A stretch of DNA of 64,000 nucleotides from Mercurialis annua (taxonomy: Eukaryota; Streptophyta; Magnoliopsida; Malpighiales; Euphorbiaceae), in contig NC_065570.1 in NCBI RefSeq assembly GCF_937616625.2, positions 67,111,665 through 67,175,664 of the forward strand, read 5' to 3'. Shown in pieces: positions 33,992 through 45,376 of the stretch. The position numbers were made by a program, and so were the translations under genes. The number at the start of each line of letters is the position of its first letter. Position 1 is the stretch's first letter. A model generated the notes under the pieces. It did no database searches and was not told the DNA's origin. It worked only from the letters and a program-made list of their open reading frames with translations.

Positions 33992-36900
33992 ATGATCAGG
34001 TGTTTGATTCTCATTTCACTGTTGATCCATGCAACTGCTCAAGCTGTTCAAAAACCTCCAGCTTCCAACAAGAAATGGCTGACTTTAAACGGTATCAGAA
34101 TTTGCTTTCTTGAATTTGTAATGCTTTATGGACGTATGAAGTGACATTTTTTATATTCGGGGAATCATAAGCGTTATGGTTCGACAAGTTTTTCGTGCAA
34201 CGTAATGTTTTATCTTTGAAAGAAAGAAATAAGTTTTACATAATATTTTCATATTTTGTATGGCAGGTCAGCCTCCGCTGGTGGTGGCGCGTGGTGGTTT
34301 TTCAGGGGTGTTCCCTGAATCCTCCGACTTTGCGATCGACATGACTCTTTCGAGCGTACCAGATGTTGTGATGCTATGTAATTTACAACTAACAAAAGAC
34401 GGAAAGGGAATATGCCAATCAGATATAAGGATTGATAATACAACAAATATCGATATGGTTTTTCCTAACAATTCAAGAACATATAATGTCAATGGCAAGG
34501 ATGTTAATGGCTGGTTCTCTCTGGATTTCACATCTGAGCAGCTTTTGAGCAATGTCACAGGTAAATTCTGGATTCAGTTTATGTTCTGCTCATGAAAAAT
34601 GGACTAATTCAATTTGAATACACATGTAGTGATGCAAAACATATTGACTAGACCGAGTGATTTCGACAATTTACTACCGATAGCTGCAGTTGATGATGTT
34701 TTACGCGGTAAATTCCAATCATATTGGATCCATGTTCAGGTATTTCTCAAATAAATCACTTTTTTTTGTCTTTATGGTACAAATCTTGTAATCCGACATT
34801 AATGTATTTGTGATTCTCGGCAGTATGACAAATTCTATACTGAACATAAATTAAGTGTAGCATCACTTATTCAAAAGGATAAAGCATTTCGGTATGTTGA
34901 TTACCTTTCAAGTCCTGAGATTGGTTTCTTGAAGTCGATGAACGGAAAAGTGAGCAAAACCACCAAGCTCATCTTCACTTTCCTTGACAAAGCTGCAATT
35001 GAACCCACAACCAACCAAACTTATGGTTCGATACTGGAAAATCTAGCCACGGTTAAGTCATTTGCTGCTGGAATTGCGGTTCCTAAAGATTACATATGGC
35101 CTGTAACCAAAGCCAACTATTTAGAAAAGAATGCAACCAGTCTTGTACCTGATGCTCATAAACTCGGTCTAGAAGTATACACGTCTGGTTTCGCGAATGA
35201 CTACGTCGGAGTCTACGATTATAGCTACGATCCAACGGCTGAATACTTGCAGTTTATCGATAACAAACAGTTTGCTATCGATGGAATGATCACAGATTTT
35301 CCGCCTACAGCATCAGCAGCTCTTGGTAAGAAATAATCAATGGATTCCGCAGCCTATCTTTTGCGTATTTGACTACTTCCGATTCTAAAATTCTTTATGA
35401 TTCTTCTTATGCAGCATGCTTTGCAAATTTCAGTGAAGTTGACCTGCCTAGAAAGGGTAAGATTGTTATATTCTGACAAATAATGCATATTCATTGTATC
35501 ACAATATTTTAAAACTAGTGATTAGTTAGCAGATTAATAATTTTGATACGTGGAAAAATGATTGCAGGTGGACCTATGATCATATCTCACAATGGGGCAA
35601 GTGGAGTTTATGCTGGCTGCACAGATCTTTCTTACCAAAGAGCTTTAGATGATGGATCCGACATTATAGATTGCTCGGTTCAAATGTCGAAGGATGGTGT
35701 GGCTTTTTGTTTGGATTCTGCAGATCTTACTGGAGATACAACAGCAATGACTGCCTTCGTTACTCGATCAACCACTATCCCGGAAATTCAACCAGCTGCC
35801 GGAATCTTTTCGTTTGATCTCACATGGAGTGAAATTCAGACATTGCAGCGTAAGCCTCTTCTTCGTTCTGCATAATGTTCTGTAAGGTCACGAGAATTTG
35901 TTTGACAGTAAATCTTTCTTATTTCAGCTCAATTGGTAAGTCCTTTGGGTAACAATAACTTGTTCCCAAGAAACCCTGCAAGCAAAAATGCAGGTAAATT
36001 TATGACTCTGGCCGATTTTCTGGAATTCGCCAAAGCTAAAGCAGCCTCTGGAATTTTAATCAACATTGAGGTAAGCATTTCATAATTAATTGATTCTTCC
36101 TTTAATCTTATACATCATCTTCAATTCCATAAATATTTATGCCTGCAGAATGCTGCTTACCTAGCCGCGAAGAAGGGTCTTGACATAGTAACTACTGTTA
36201 GCAGTGCCTTGAGCAACGCCACTTTTGACAAGCAAGCAACTCAACAAGTCCTAATTCAATCCGATGATACGTCGGTACTGTCCAAATTCCAGAACATTCC
36301 TGCTTATAAAAGAGTGCTGTACCTAGAAGAAGAAATAAGGGACGCGCCCAAGAATTCAATAGACGAAATCAAGAAATTTGCAGATGCAGTCAATCTGCCA
36401 AGATCATCACTTGTTCCAACTAACAATGGTTATGCTTTAAGTACAACCAGCATCATAAAAGAAATGCATGCTGCAAATCTGACAGTCTATGCCTCCGTTC
36501 TTAGGAACGAATTCGCTACACTTGCATTTGATTTCTTTGCAGATTCTACACTAGAGATTGCTACTTACATTGTTGGACTTGAAGTCGACGGTATCATAAC
36601 GGAATACCCCGCAACTGCAAACAGATACTTGCGTAAGTCGCTATATTGCACGAAAACTTACATATCTGCTACGTTTATTAACTAGAATGTAACAATTTTG
36701 ACATTGGTATTTCAGGAAATGTGTGTTCAAACCTGAACTACGATCTCACATACTCGGTTCTTCCAATCGAACCGCCACTTCTACTGCAATTCATAACTGC
36801 TCCAATGCCAGCAGTAGCTCCTGCGCCCGTTCTGGACGTTGCAGACGTTGTAGACCCACCGCTACCAGCAGTAACTAAGATCACAGACTCTGCTTCCACA

Positions 36901-37017
36901 ACTAGTCCTCCTCCAACCCATAAAGCAAGCTCTGGCACCACAAATATAGCCAATTTAAGCGCAACTCTAGTAATGGCAACAATGGTGCTGTTGAGCTTAG
37001 TGTCAAAGAGATGTTAG
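33992..37017 (+). CDS. Glycerophosphodiester phosphodiesterase-like GPI-anchored protein (SHV3/GDPDL family)
   Basis: Nine exons: 33992-34091, 34267-34560, 34630-34739, 34824-35325, 35415-35456, 35568-35849, 35928-36070, 36149-36632, 36716-37017. They total 2259 bp, 752 aa, in phase throughout. It has a signal peptide ([18 protein letters not shown]), then two tandem GDPD-type domains. Domain 1 starts at [20 protein letters not shown] (about residue 36). Domain 2 starts at [19 protein letters not shown] (about 350). A Pro/Ala/Ser-rich stretch (about 660-720) and a hydrophobic tail ([21 protein letters not shown] without a charged stop) indicate GPI anchoring. The HRG of active enzymes is ARG in domain 1 and HNG in domain 2, as is usual for this plant family. 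SHV3-like proteins act at the plasma membrane and cell wall in cellulose and pectin organisation and root-hair growth. Confidence 0.95.
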
Positions 37018-37494
37018 TGAATAAGAATGGTGTGGCTGGACTGTTCGATTGAACTTAATTTGTTTTACATAATTCTTGAATTGGTAATCTTTATGCGAAC
37101 TCTCGTGTACTATATAGTAACAGAAAGTAAATAGAAAAAAGATTATTTGAGTGGCTTACTGATATCAATTTTCAAGTTTACGAGTCCGTACTAACAAAAA
37201 CATTAACATTCCCACCCAGTCTTTGGTTTTTCAAGTTTGTATATGTAAAATTGTGAACTACAGTATTTTTCATATGAATCTATACTTAAAGCTTCTTCTG
37301 GGTTCATTCATTCAAATTTAATGATTAACGATCGTTTTAATGTCCATAATTGTATGATTTAATTGTCCAGATGAGAAATATGTTGAATGGATAAAATTTG
37401 AACAAATAATTTTGTTTCAACAGAAAAATAAATAATTGTATTTAGGTTTAAAAATCAAAGACCAATTTGTAGAAATGAAGACGATCGGAAAAAG
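37018..37494. other. 3' flank of the GDPD-like gene
   Basis: AT-rich 3' UTR and intergenic sequence without exon-like features. It ends where the hairpin-repeat family begins. Confidence 0.7.
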
Positions 37495-37885
37495 TGAGGC
37501 TCAGATTCGCCTTCTATCAGACAATTAAAAGGAACAGAAAATCGGAGCGTGGCTGCAAAAAGAGAGCTCTTAAAAGAAAGAAGCTACAGATTGCCTCGCC
37601 AAACACATCCAGAAAAGCATTCCTTTAAACGACTGAGTTTGATACAAAATTATAATCATCACAGCCTCTATATTCCGGTTCATAAAGAGCAGCAGCAACA
37701 ACAACAACAAAAAGAGAGAGAGAAAGAAAAAGATGGTGATGATGATGATGATGGTCACGAGCGGTTTATTTTAAAGAATCGGCGATCGTGGACATCACCG
37801 GCTCCGCCGTCGTTCAGAGAGGAGAGGCAACCACTCCTAAGAACGCCCTTCACTGCCTCCCTGAGAGCAGAGCCTCAGTCTTTTT
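37495..37885 (+). repeat. Hairpin-repeat family, copy 1 (diverged)
   Basis: Most diverged copy. It opens with GAGGCTCAGATTCGCC (37495). Weak remnants of the stem follow at about 37550-37610 (GTGGCTGC and GATTGCCTCGCCA), then a CATCACAGCC block (about 37660), a ATCACCGGCTCCGCC block (37796) and the closing motif CTGAGAGCAGAGCCTCAG (37861-37878). A 137-codon open frame (37549-37962) covers it but contains Gln and Asp runs from CAA and GAT repeats. I do not regard it as a proven protein. Confidence 0.6.
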
Positions 37886-37959
37886 TCAAATCCCTAATTG
37901 GAGGTGCATTTTTATTTATAGTACCTGATATTCCAGGATTACCCTTTTCCTATTCTGTG

Positions 37960-39584
37960 TGAGGGTATTTTGGGATTTCGGTTGGTGGGATTGCTAAATT
38001 TGGAATAACTTGTAGCACAGTTCTGTAAAACTGTTAATTAGTCGTGGTTGGGTTTTAACTGTCGTACAACTGGGGTTAAAAATTGAAATCTTGGTTTACG
38101 CGTGTGCTTCAAGCGTGAGCTTGTCGAGCTATTATATGACTCTCTGGCTGGATGCTGCATGTGATGTTCCCATAATTAATTTTAATTTATTTTATATCAT
38201 TTTTGTAAATTTTATTAATAATTTATGTTCTCATTAGTTTTAATTTGCACAAATAAATTACTTATCTTTAATAGAAAATTGTAATTTTAAAAATTGTTTA
38301 ATTTTTTCTTACTAAATTAATATTTCTGAAACTATTTTTGAAATAAAAATAACAATTTAAATCTGTCAATTTTTAAATTTTATGAGTTTTTAATAATATT
38401 TTTTATAAAATTATTATTTTTCAAAAGTATTTAATTTAAGTATAACTATATATTTATTAAATTTAATTAAAAAAATTATACTGCTTTGTATTATTATTAT
38501 TTTCCAGAGATAAATCCATTGATAAAGATTACAATATAAGGATGAAAAGCCATATGACAAGAGTTTTCGATATGACATTTCAAAGATGGATAGACCAAAT
38601 AGAAGGAAACAACACAAAATACAAGTAAAAATTAAAAAAAAATCTAATGGTAGATCCTACAAATTTAACACAACAATGAACCAAGTTATGTTGGACGGAG
38701 ATTTCGATATGGTTAGTTAACAAAATATTTTTTGTGAATTTTCATTTTATCTAAAGATTCTAAACCACAAGTCTATTTTCATTCTATCGTATTTTTTAGG
38801 CACCGCGTTTTATACCTTGACTTATAAAAAAATTCAGTTGTACCTTTTTTTAGGTTTTATGTTTCACTTCTACTTTAAATAAGTGTACAATTGATGATTT
38901 AATTAATTTAAGAATGAAAAATCTGATTCCCTCAGCTCATTTAGATATTGATATTCAAGATTTGTATATGTATTTAAAAGATCATCAAAAACAATTAAAT
39001 AAAAGGACTATGCCATTTTTTGTTCTATTAAAAAAATATAAACAATCCCTTCATCTTTAAAAACGTTCATACAAATCTTCAAAAAAAAAACTAATTTAAT
39101 TAAAATCATATTTTTCTCTAATTTTTTTAAAATGAAATTAATTTACAACCAAATTACGGATCCGCGGCTCACCGGAAAAGGAGGCGCCGCTCTGGATACG
39201 TAAATTGATGGGTCCGTAATTTTGATAGGTCCATGTGTAATTGTATTGAATTTTTTTATTTTATAAATTGTTGATAATTAGAATAAATTAATTAAAAAAT
39301 TATCAATCTTTATTGAATTTTTTTAAAAAGAAAATATTTTTATATAATTAATAATAATAATGTTTAATTGAATATAAGTTAAAAATAAAGAATTATTCTA
39401 ATTTTTGTTTCAAATGAAAAGAAGTCATTTTAATACTCCGAGTAGAGTTGAAACACAAATATCCAAATAAAAATACAACTAATTTTTTTTCAAAATCAAG
39501 GTATAGCGCATAAAAGTTTAGCACAAGTGGATTTTTAAGTAATTAAACCTATTCTAAATGATCGAAAAGGGGGAAAAAGCAAGA
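37960..39584. other. AT-rich non-coding stretch
   Basis: No exon-like sequence. Contains the fold-back at 39151-39223 listed separately, otherwise A/T-rich low-complexity DNA. Confidence 0.6.
39151..39223. repeat. Small GC-rich fold-back
   Basis: AAATTACGGATCC at the left end is nearly complementary to GGGTCCGTAATTT at the right end (11 of 13 positions), enclosing a GC-rich loop with GGATCCGCGG and GGCGCCGC. A GC-rich hairpin of this size in AT-rich DNA resembles a MITE remnant or captured fragment. Confidence 0.5.
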
Positions 39585-39893
39585 GAGGCTCGGATTTCAG
39601 TGTTCGAAGTCAGAAGAATGTTAATGGAACAACGCCACCAACACAACAATGGCTGAGAAAAGAGGTAGATCTGGACATAGAAGGCTCAGCCCTGAAAACC
39701 AGACAAGAGAGGAAACGATGCCGTATCAGGCGGCTGCAAATCTTTCAAGATTGCCCCGCCGCCGTGATACCAGCAGTTGCTTTTCATGGTGGAATTCAAG
39801 ATATCATCATAGCCTTCATCGTACTAATTATTTTTGTTAGGGTTAAATCATAGGCTCCGCTAGCAATCAGAGACCTCTGAGAGCAAAACCTCA
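39585..39893 (+). repeat. Hairpin-repeat family, copy 2 (compact stem)
   Basis: Has the cleanest B-type stem, 39723-39770: left arm GTATCAGGCGGCTGCAAATC, right arm GATTGCCCCGCCGCCGTGAT with AC closing, and a loop of a few bases. Then follow a ATCATCATAGCC block, GGCTCCGCTAGCAATCAGAG (39853) and TGAGAGCAAAACCTCA (39878-39893). A deletion brings these last two blocks together. A 63-codon open frame (39649-39840, starting MAEKRGRSGHRR) spans the stem. A matching frame is not kept in most other copies. Confidence 0.7.
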
Positions 39894-41488
39894 TACTTAA
39901 ACTAATGAGATGCCACAAATCTGCCAGCCTCTGAAACTATATATTCAGTGTAGTGTTGGGGTCTTATAATTTCATTTCCTAATTAGCCCCTTTCATGTTT
40001 TTTGGTTCTAAGTAATTATTTAAATATTTTTTGATGTTCTTTTAATTTTCAAACAGTGAATTTTTATTAGAGTTGCTAGCTGTTATAAGAGTACTTTGGA
40101 ATTAACTTAAATTGATACTATAATTTTTTATTTTTACATAATAAAAAACAATTTTTATCCTTATAAAATGAAAGAAAGTTTAAAAAATGGAAGTTTAAAA
40201 AACATGTTTATCTTTATAATAATATATTATCATTTTTATCTTTATAATAATATATTTTTATCATTTTTATCTATTTTTAAACTTCCATAATCATCCGCAT
40301 CCGTTTATTAGCAAGCTCAGTCAATAACCCATCTTTGACCTAACAGTGAAATTATATAAATATTCTTTTTATAAAAAAAATTACATGCACTTCACATAAA
40401 AAAAATTAAAAAAATACAAATTATTTTCCAAATTTTTTATATTTATAACATGAGTTCAAGTTAGAGAGTTAACGGTTAAAAATTTCAACCAAAATTGACT
40501 ACTAATTTAAAAATAATACCTATATTGTATTAAAAGAAATCAACTTCTTCATGAAATTTATATTTAAAATCTTATTTTAATATAAATTCTTGAGAACTAC
40601 TCCCTCTTTCAATAAATTTCAATTTTTAATACACCAATACAAAAATTATTCATCAATATATTATTTATATATTTAAAAAATTATTAAAGAATAAAAATGA
40701 AAAATTGAACAAAATAACAAATTTTAACCAACTTAACCATATTTTTTTAATTACAATCGCAATCCCTCTTATCTTTTAAATTCAAAGAAGAATTACAATA
40801 AAATTATTATTTGCATCATCAACATCCACTAAAATTATTTAACTTAACCCTCCATTTTTATCCCTCATTTGAGATGTGGAATGATTTAAAGAGAGAAATT
40901 CAATCATACATTTTTTTAAAAAGAAATAGATAAACTTGAAACTTGATACGTAAAAAAAGACAATGAAAGTCGGTGGTGGATTATATAACATTTTCCTAAA
41001 ATATTACCTTCATCCATAAAATTCTAAAATATGAACTTTAGTATTTTCTACATTTTAAACTCATGTATATCACATTGTCTTTCACTATCTAGTAACATAA
41101 AAGAATTATTCGAATTTAAAAATAATAAAAATAATTCAAGCATTTTTTTTAACAAAGATTGTAATAATCATTAATTGAGTCAACAACTACAAGATTCTCG
41201 TATCTAACCACTCCAATTGAGTAGTAAAATCTATGAAAAATCATTACAGTTACCAAATTTAAATTTTATAGCATCTCAAAATATCAAAGTTGAAAGCTAT
41301 TGATAGTCATTGGCAGACTTCTTCAACTATCAAAATTGTAACATTATAATTGGACAATAATCAAATAATAAAAACATATTAACCCAAACAAAAGCTTGGA
41401 TGACTAATTTACTTGATCATAGAAATAGACTTGATAAATAAATAGGAAAGAACTTAAAAATGAGAAATGTAGCTAAAGAACAGAGATA
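39894..41488. other. AT-rich non-coding stretch
   Basis: No coding or RNA-gene signal. Simple A/T-rich sequence with short TTATAATAATATAT-type runs near 40210-40260. Confidence 0.6.
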
Positions 41489-42108
41489 GGAGACTCGGAT
41501 TAACCTTTAAATCTATGAAGGGTTAAGTGCCAATTTGACCCCTTAACTATACAGCAAGAACAGGTAACCACCCTTCCCATCTTGCTATGAAGCCAGAGCC
41601 TCCTTCTTGACACAATGAAGCAAAATTTAACATCACCACCAAGAGCCTGTTATAAGGTTTTAAATATAACGTTAAATGGAAAACCAAAATTCAAGCTTTT
41701 CTCCAAAATCAACATGATCTAAGCTGCATCAACAACTAACCAGAAAACAGAAGCATCAACTGCAATTCCAACCACTTCTATCAGTTTATGATAAAACTAC
41801 AGCCTCGGATTATTTCAATGTAACAAGTGCACATAGAATATTTATGAGATCCCAACATGAAAGAAAGCAGGGCATCATGAATGTTCATAATTGAAAAACC
41901 ATTTTGCTCATCGCTTAATTTTTCAGAGCGACAAGTATTAACATATGAAGATATGAAATGGAATTAAGTCGAGCATACCATTTATTGATGAATCGGTTTA
42001 TTGAAAGAGCAGGGCAATTTTAAAATCATCAGCTCCACAGCCAATCAGATAAGGGTCAGCAACCACCATTCCAGAAGACTCATCAACTTCTCCGAGAGCA
42101 AAGCCTCA
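41489..42108 (+). repeat. Hairpin-repeat family, copy 3 (stem lost)
   Basis: Opens with GAGACTCGGATTAACC and closes with CGAGAGCAAAGCCTCA (42093-42108), preceded by ATCATCAGCTCCACAGCC (42029). The covarying stem is absent. The middle part (about 41700-42000) is the segmental-duplication sequence shared with about 45060-45280 and 48530-48820, and it shows what the LTR insertion site looks like when empty. Confidence 0.6.
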
Positions 42109-42141
42109 GTCTTTTGCTTTGGAAAACTTATTTTGACAGAA

Positions 42142-42300
42142 CTGAGGCTCAGGTTTACCCCTGTATATTAGGCTAGAAAGAAAACTGTGTTATCAGGCTG
42201 CAATTCTTTCAAAAAAGAATACCACGCCATGATAACAACCTATTTCCTTCATATCAAATATCCAAACAAACTTATAATCATAGCCCTACCAGAGAAAAAA
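42142..42300 (+). repeat. Hairpin-repeat family, copy 4 (stem only)
   Basis: GAGGCTCAGGTTTACC opens. An A-type stem lies at 42190-42235: TTATCAGGCTGCAATTCTTT on the left and AAAGAATACCACGCCATGAT plus AA on the right. CATAGCCCTACCAG follows. The downstream closing blocks are missing because copy 5 begins immediately. Confidence 0.7.
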
Positions 42301-42346
42301 AGAGTGAGATGGGTTTTGATTTTATGTATGATTTCTTCTACAGAAA

Positions 42347-42861
42347 GGCGGCTCAGATTTATCCTTGAATATTAGACAAGAGAGAAAACTATGGTATCAG
42401 GCTGCAATTCTTTGAAAAGAATACCACGCCACGACACCAATCTATTTCCTTCAAATCTGATATCCAAACACAAATTATCATCATAGCCGTAGCAGATCAG
42501 AGAAAGAGCGAGTGAGATAGGTTTTGACATTATCATGTATGTATATATGTAGTTGCTTTGATGATTGCTTTCTATAAAAGGGCTGTTGATTAACATACCC
42601 ATCTCTTTCTAAGATAATGAAAATCATCAGCTTCGCTGCAAATCAAAGAGAAGAAGTCAACCGCCCTTGAAACCCTTCGCATCCCCCTCTGAGAGCAAAA
42701 CCTCAATTCTTAAACTTGACGAGGAAACAGAAAGGACAACCATAAAATCACCGGCTCCACAATCATTCAGAGAGAGAGAGTAGATACACATCTTAGAACT
42801 CAAGGACTGCAGGTGAAAATTACCCGCACTTATTCTCTCTTTATCTGAGAGCAAAGCCTCA
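42347..42861 (+). repeat. Hairpin-repeat family, copy 5 (with TATA-like element)
   Basis: Opens GGCTCAGATTTATCC. The A-type stem at 42393-42438 begins GGTATCAGG and ends GCCACGACACC, so two outer T-A pairs of other copies are replaced by G-C pairs. Then a CATCATAGCC block, TATAAAAG at 42573-42580, ATCATCAGCTTCGCTGC (42629) and TGAGAGCAAAACCTCA (42690-42705). A second closing pair follows: CACCGGCTCCACAATC (42752) and TGAGAGCAAAGCCTCA (42846-42861). Confidence 0.75.
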
Positions 42862-42937
42862 TTTAATTTAGTTTCCGCTCATTTCTTGCTTTATCTTTCT
42901 TTTTAATGTGTTACTAAAGAAAGTGTTTGTGCATTTG

Positions 42938-43020
42938 AACAAAGGATCAGTGCACCCCCTCAGCTTGGTAGTGAAGATAAAAGATATCAATCTCAGCTGT
43001 ACCTGGCAACAAAACCATAA
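42938..43020 (+). repeat. Dispersed element fragment ending near the U2-like gene
   Basis: Partial copy of an element whose other copies start at about 43712, 46272 and 47996. The shared opening is GAACAAAGGATCA(A/G)T(T/G)CACCCC followed by CTC and AACTTGG-type sequence. Later parts (AGCTGTAATTGCC-like) are degraded. Confidence 0.55.
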
Positions 43021-43092
43021 TTTAAGTCATTTAAAACAATCATCTTTGTTTAGCCTCAATTATATTTCAATAATATTTAAAGAAGTTGAATA

Positions 43093-43250
43093 ATACCTTT
43101 CTCGGCCTTTTGGCTAAGATCAAGTGTAGTATCAGTTCTTATCAATTTAATATCTGATATCTGGATCATTTTAATATTTTTTTTTTTGGAGGGGAGCCAA
43201 TTACAAGTGTCTCCATTGTTGCACTACAACTTTTGGTCTAGCACACCCAA
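43093..43250 (+). ncRNA. U2 snRNA-like sequence (probable pseudogene)
   Basis: Starts ATACCTTTCTCGGCCTTTTG at 43093 and continues through GGCTAAGATCAAGTGTAGTA, matching the first ~65 nt of plant U2 snRNA with only two or three changes, including the intact GTAGTA branch-site recognition sequence. It then diverges: stem II is altered, an Sm-like ATTTTTTTTTTTGG is present, and GGAG...CTCC and TTGCACTAC near 43190-43230 recall the 3' domain. No plant upstream sequence element (RTCCCACATCG) or properly placed TATA is seen in the preceding 100 bp, so it is probably a pseudogene. Confidence 0.75.
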
Positions 43251-43314
43251 GTCCCACCCAAAAAAAAGTCAACCAAATAGAAGTATTCTTCAATAGATAG
43301 ATAGATAGATGGAT

Positions 43315-43657
43315 CTGGAGATAGAAAGCTCAGAATACTGTCCAGAAAATCAGAAAAGAAGAAGAAACAACACCGTATCAAGCGGCTGCAGATCTTCAAG
43401 GCTGCTGGCCGGGAAATCAGAAGAGCAAAAATCACCCATCTCACTGTACCTGCCACCAAAAGATTGCCCCGCCGCCATGATGACTGTAGTTCCTTTTCAA
43501 GCTTGATTTTGAGACACTTGATGCATCATCATAGCCCCTATCATAATAAAAAAATTTACTTTTTCTTTAAGTTGAATCATAGGCTCCGCTAGCAATCAGA
43601 GAGTGGGAGTCAGCGATCCTTAAAACCCTTATCCTACCCTCTAAAAGCAAAGCCTCA
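43315..43657 (+). repeat. Hairpin-repeat family, copy 6 (B-type stem with loop insert)
   Basis: B-type stem at 43375-43484. GTATCAAGCGGCTGCAGATC pairs with AGATTGCCCCGCCGCCATGA, but the loop is expanded by about 60 bp that holds its own GGCTGCTGGCC palindrome. Then CATCATCATAGCCCC, GGCTCCGCTAGCAATCAGAG (about 43580) and TAAAAGCAAAGCCTCA (43642-43657). A GATA microsatellite (about 43291-43312) precedes it. Confidence 0.7.
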
Positions 43658-43711
43658 TACTTAAACTGATGAGATGCCAGAATCTCAATCTGTGTAACTA
43701 TTTATTTGTGA

Positions 43712-44175
43712 ACAAAGGATCAATTCACCCCTTCAACTTGGAACGAAAAATAAGAAAATGTCATTTTCAACAAAAACAGACACAAACACCCACAGCTTGT
43801 GTATATTTCAGCTCGTTTAAAATGCTCAGCTGTAATTTGCCCACCAGGCACTGAGCAAAAGGCAACTTGGATTTTTGTGCATAGAGATCATGAAGAATGG
43901 TTCCCTTATTAATCTACCATTTCCGCTGGATTGTGAGCACCTGTAACAAAGATGTATCAAAATGTATTTTGAAAATTTGAACTATGTCTATAATAAAAGA
44001 AGGGTATCACAGCTTGGTTACTTTTCACATTTGACAGGTAATAGATAAGCAAACTTATCCCTTCTATGAGTCTATGACTGATTTGTTATCTAGAAGAGCA
44101 AAATAGCTGACAAAATGAAAATGTAAGTAATCTTCATTATTATCACCTTAATCGTATAACCTGCTGACATTTATT
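43712..44175 (+). repeat. Dispersed element plus duplicated tail, segmental copy 1
   Basis: GAACAAAGGATCAATTCACC opens, followed by TCATTTTCAACAAAAACAGA and CACAAACACCCACAGCTTGT. Then comes a tail (about 43870-44175) with TGTGAGCACCTGTAACAAAG and AAAAGAAGGGTATCA that recurs at about 46525-46765 and 48255-48500. The front part resembles common plant non-autonomous transposon sequence. Confidence 0.6.
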
Positions 44176-45050
44176 TTTTATACATGTATACATATAAAAT
44201 TAAAATCTCTCTTCTTGGTTTTATACTCTAATAGTTTATTGAAAAAGTGTACACACCCAGATGATAAGCAAAGGAAAGAGCTAAGCCGTGAATTAGTTTA
44301 GATTCATTGCAAGTCAAATTTTGGATTCAAGGCAAAGGCACAGAAATGAAGGTAATTACATATTTGCATTTTAACTCTCTAGTAAGAAATTAAAACCAAG
44401 GAAGAAAGTAAATATATATTTGCTTTTCTTGATTTTAATTTCTTATATCTAGAGATTTACTATATTATTCTCCTTCCTTTTTGGAAGTTAACCCTTTGGG
44501 CTGCTGCAGCTGCAAATCAAAAGCGTGCACACTTTTAAAGAGTCTTCATCATATAATACTAAGAATCTATAATTGCCTAATTTAATCAAACTCAAAACAC
44601 ATGGCACTATAAATTCCCAGTCTATACAATGAGAAACAAATACCAGCATCATAGCTGCTCAAAAGAAGATATCAAACCTTGCCACCCAGGTGCAGTCCCA
44701 AGACGATGGGTCATATTCTGTTGCTTGTCTAAGAGCCTTAGCAAATACTTTGAGGGTAGCTTCAATAATATGACGAGAAATTTTTCCAGCGAGTTGTGCT
44801 CATACTAAACTTCTGTAGAATATTAGAACCAGAAAAAAGTGAATCAAACATTACAATAAAAGATTTTGAAGGATATCGATACTAACTAATTGAAGTGAAA
44901 TAAGCAAAACATCGATACTAACTGTCTGAACCATGATGTGTGATAAATGGTTAAAGTGAGCAAGCAAGAAAATGCATAAAACACTTGTATTTTAACTGCA
45001 AAAACAATTAGCTACTCATCATAACTGATACACCTACGGAGATCATAAAG
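44176..45050. other. Non-coding spacer between segmental copies
   Basis: No coding exon or RNA gene recognised. AT-rich with no repeat matches obvious to the eye until the next segmental copy begins near 45050. Confidence 0.55.
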
Positions 45051-45376
45051 AAATCGACACACGATCTCAAATGAAAAGCCAAGTTTGAAGATTTTCTCCA
45101 AAATAGAGAATCCAAAATTCACACGATCCAAATTGCAGAAACAATTAAGCAAAGGAGTAAACAGGACATCATGAGCGTCAGTAAATGAAACACCATTTTT
45201 GCTTATATCACTCTGTTTTCAGAGCAACAAGTATGAAGATATGAGATGGAAGTAAGTAAAGCATACCTAATAATAATGAACTCGGTTAATCGGCAACCAC
45301 CCTACTGGAAAACCAATCCACTTCTCTTAGAGCAAAGCCTCATTCTTTTGCTTTGTGTAATTTTAGTTTGTTGACA
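45050..45376 (+). repeat. Segmental duplication start, copy 2
   Basis: CTCAAATGAAAAGCCAAGTT through AGAGAATCCAAAATTCACAC and AACAAGTATGAAGATATGAG matches about 48525-48820 and its continuation after the LTR insertion. It ends with TTAGAGCAAAGCCTCA near 45327-45342, a closing motif without its own stem. Confidence 0.65.

Noticed and set aside
34268..34558. 96-codon minus-strand frame
   Set aside because: Antisense to exon 2 of the GDPD-like gene, which is in phase with eight other exons.
37549..37962. 137-codon open frame with Gln and Asp runs
   Set aside because: The runs come from CAA and GAT microsatellites within a hairpin-repeat copy. The frame is not kept in the other copies, so I list it only as part of the repeat.
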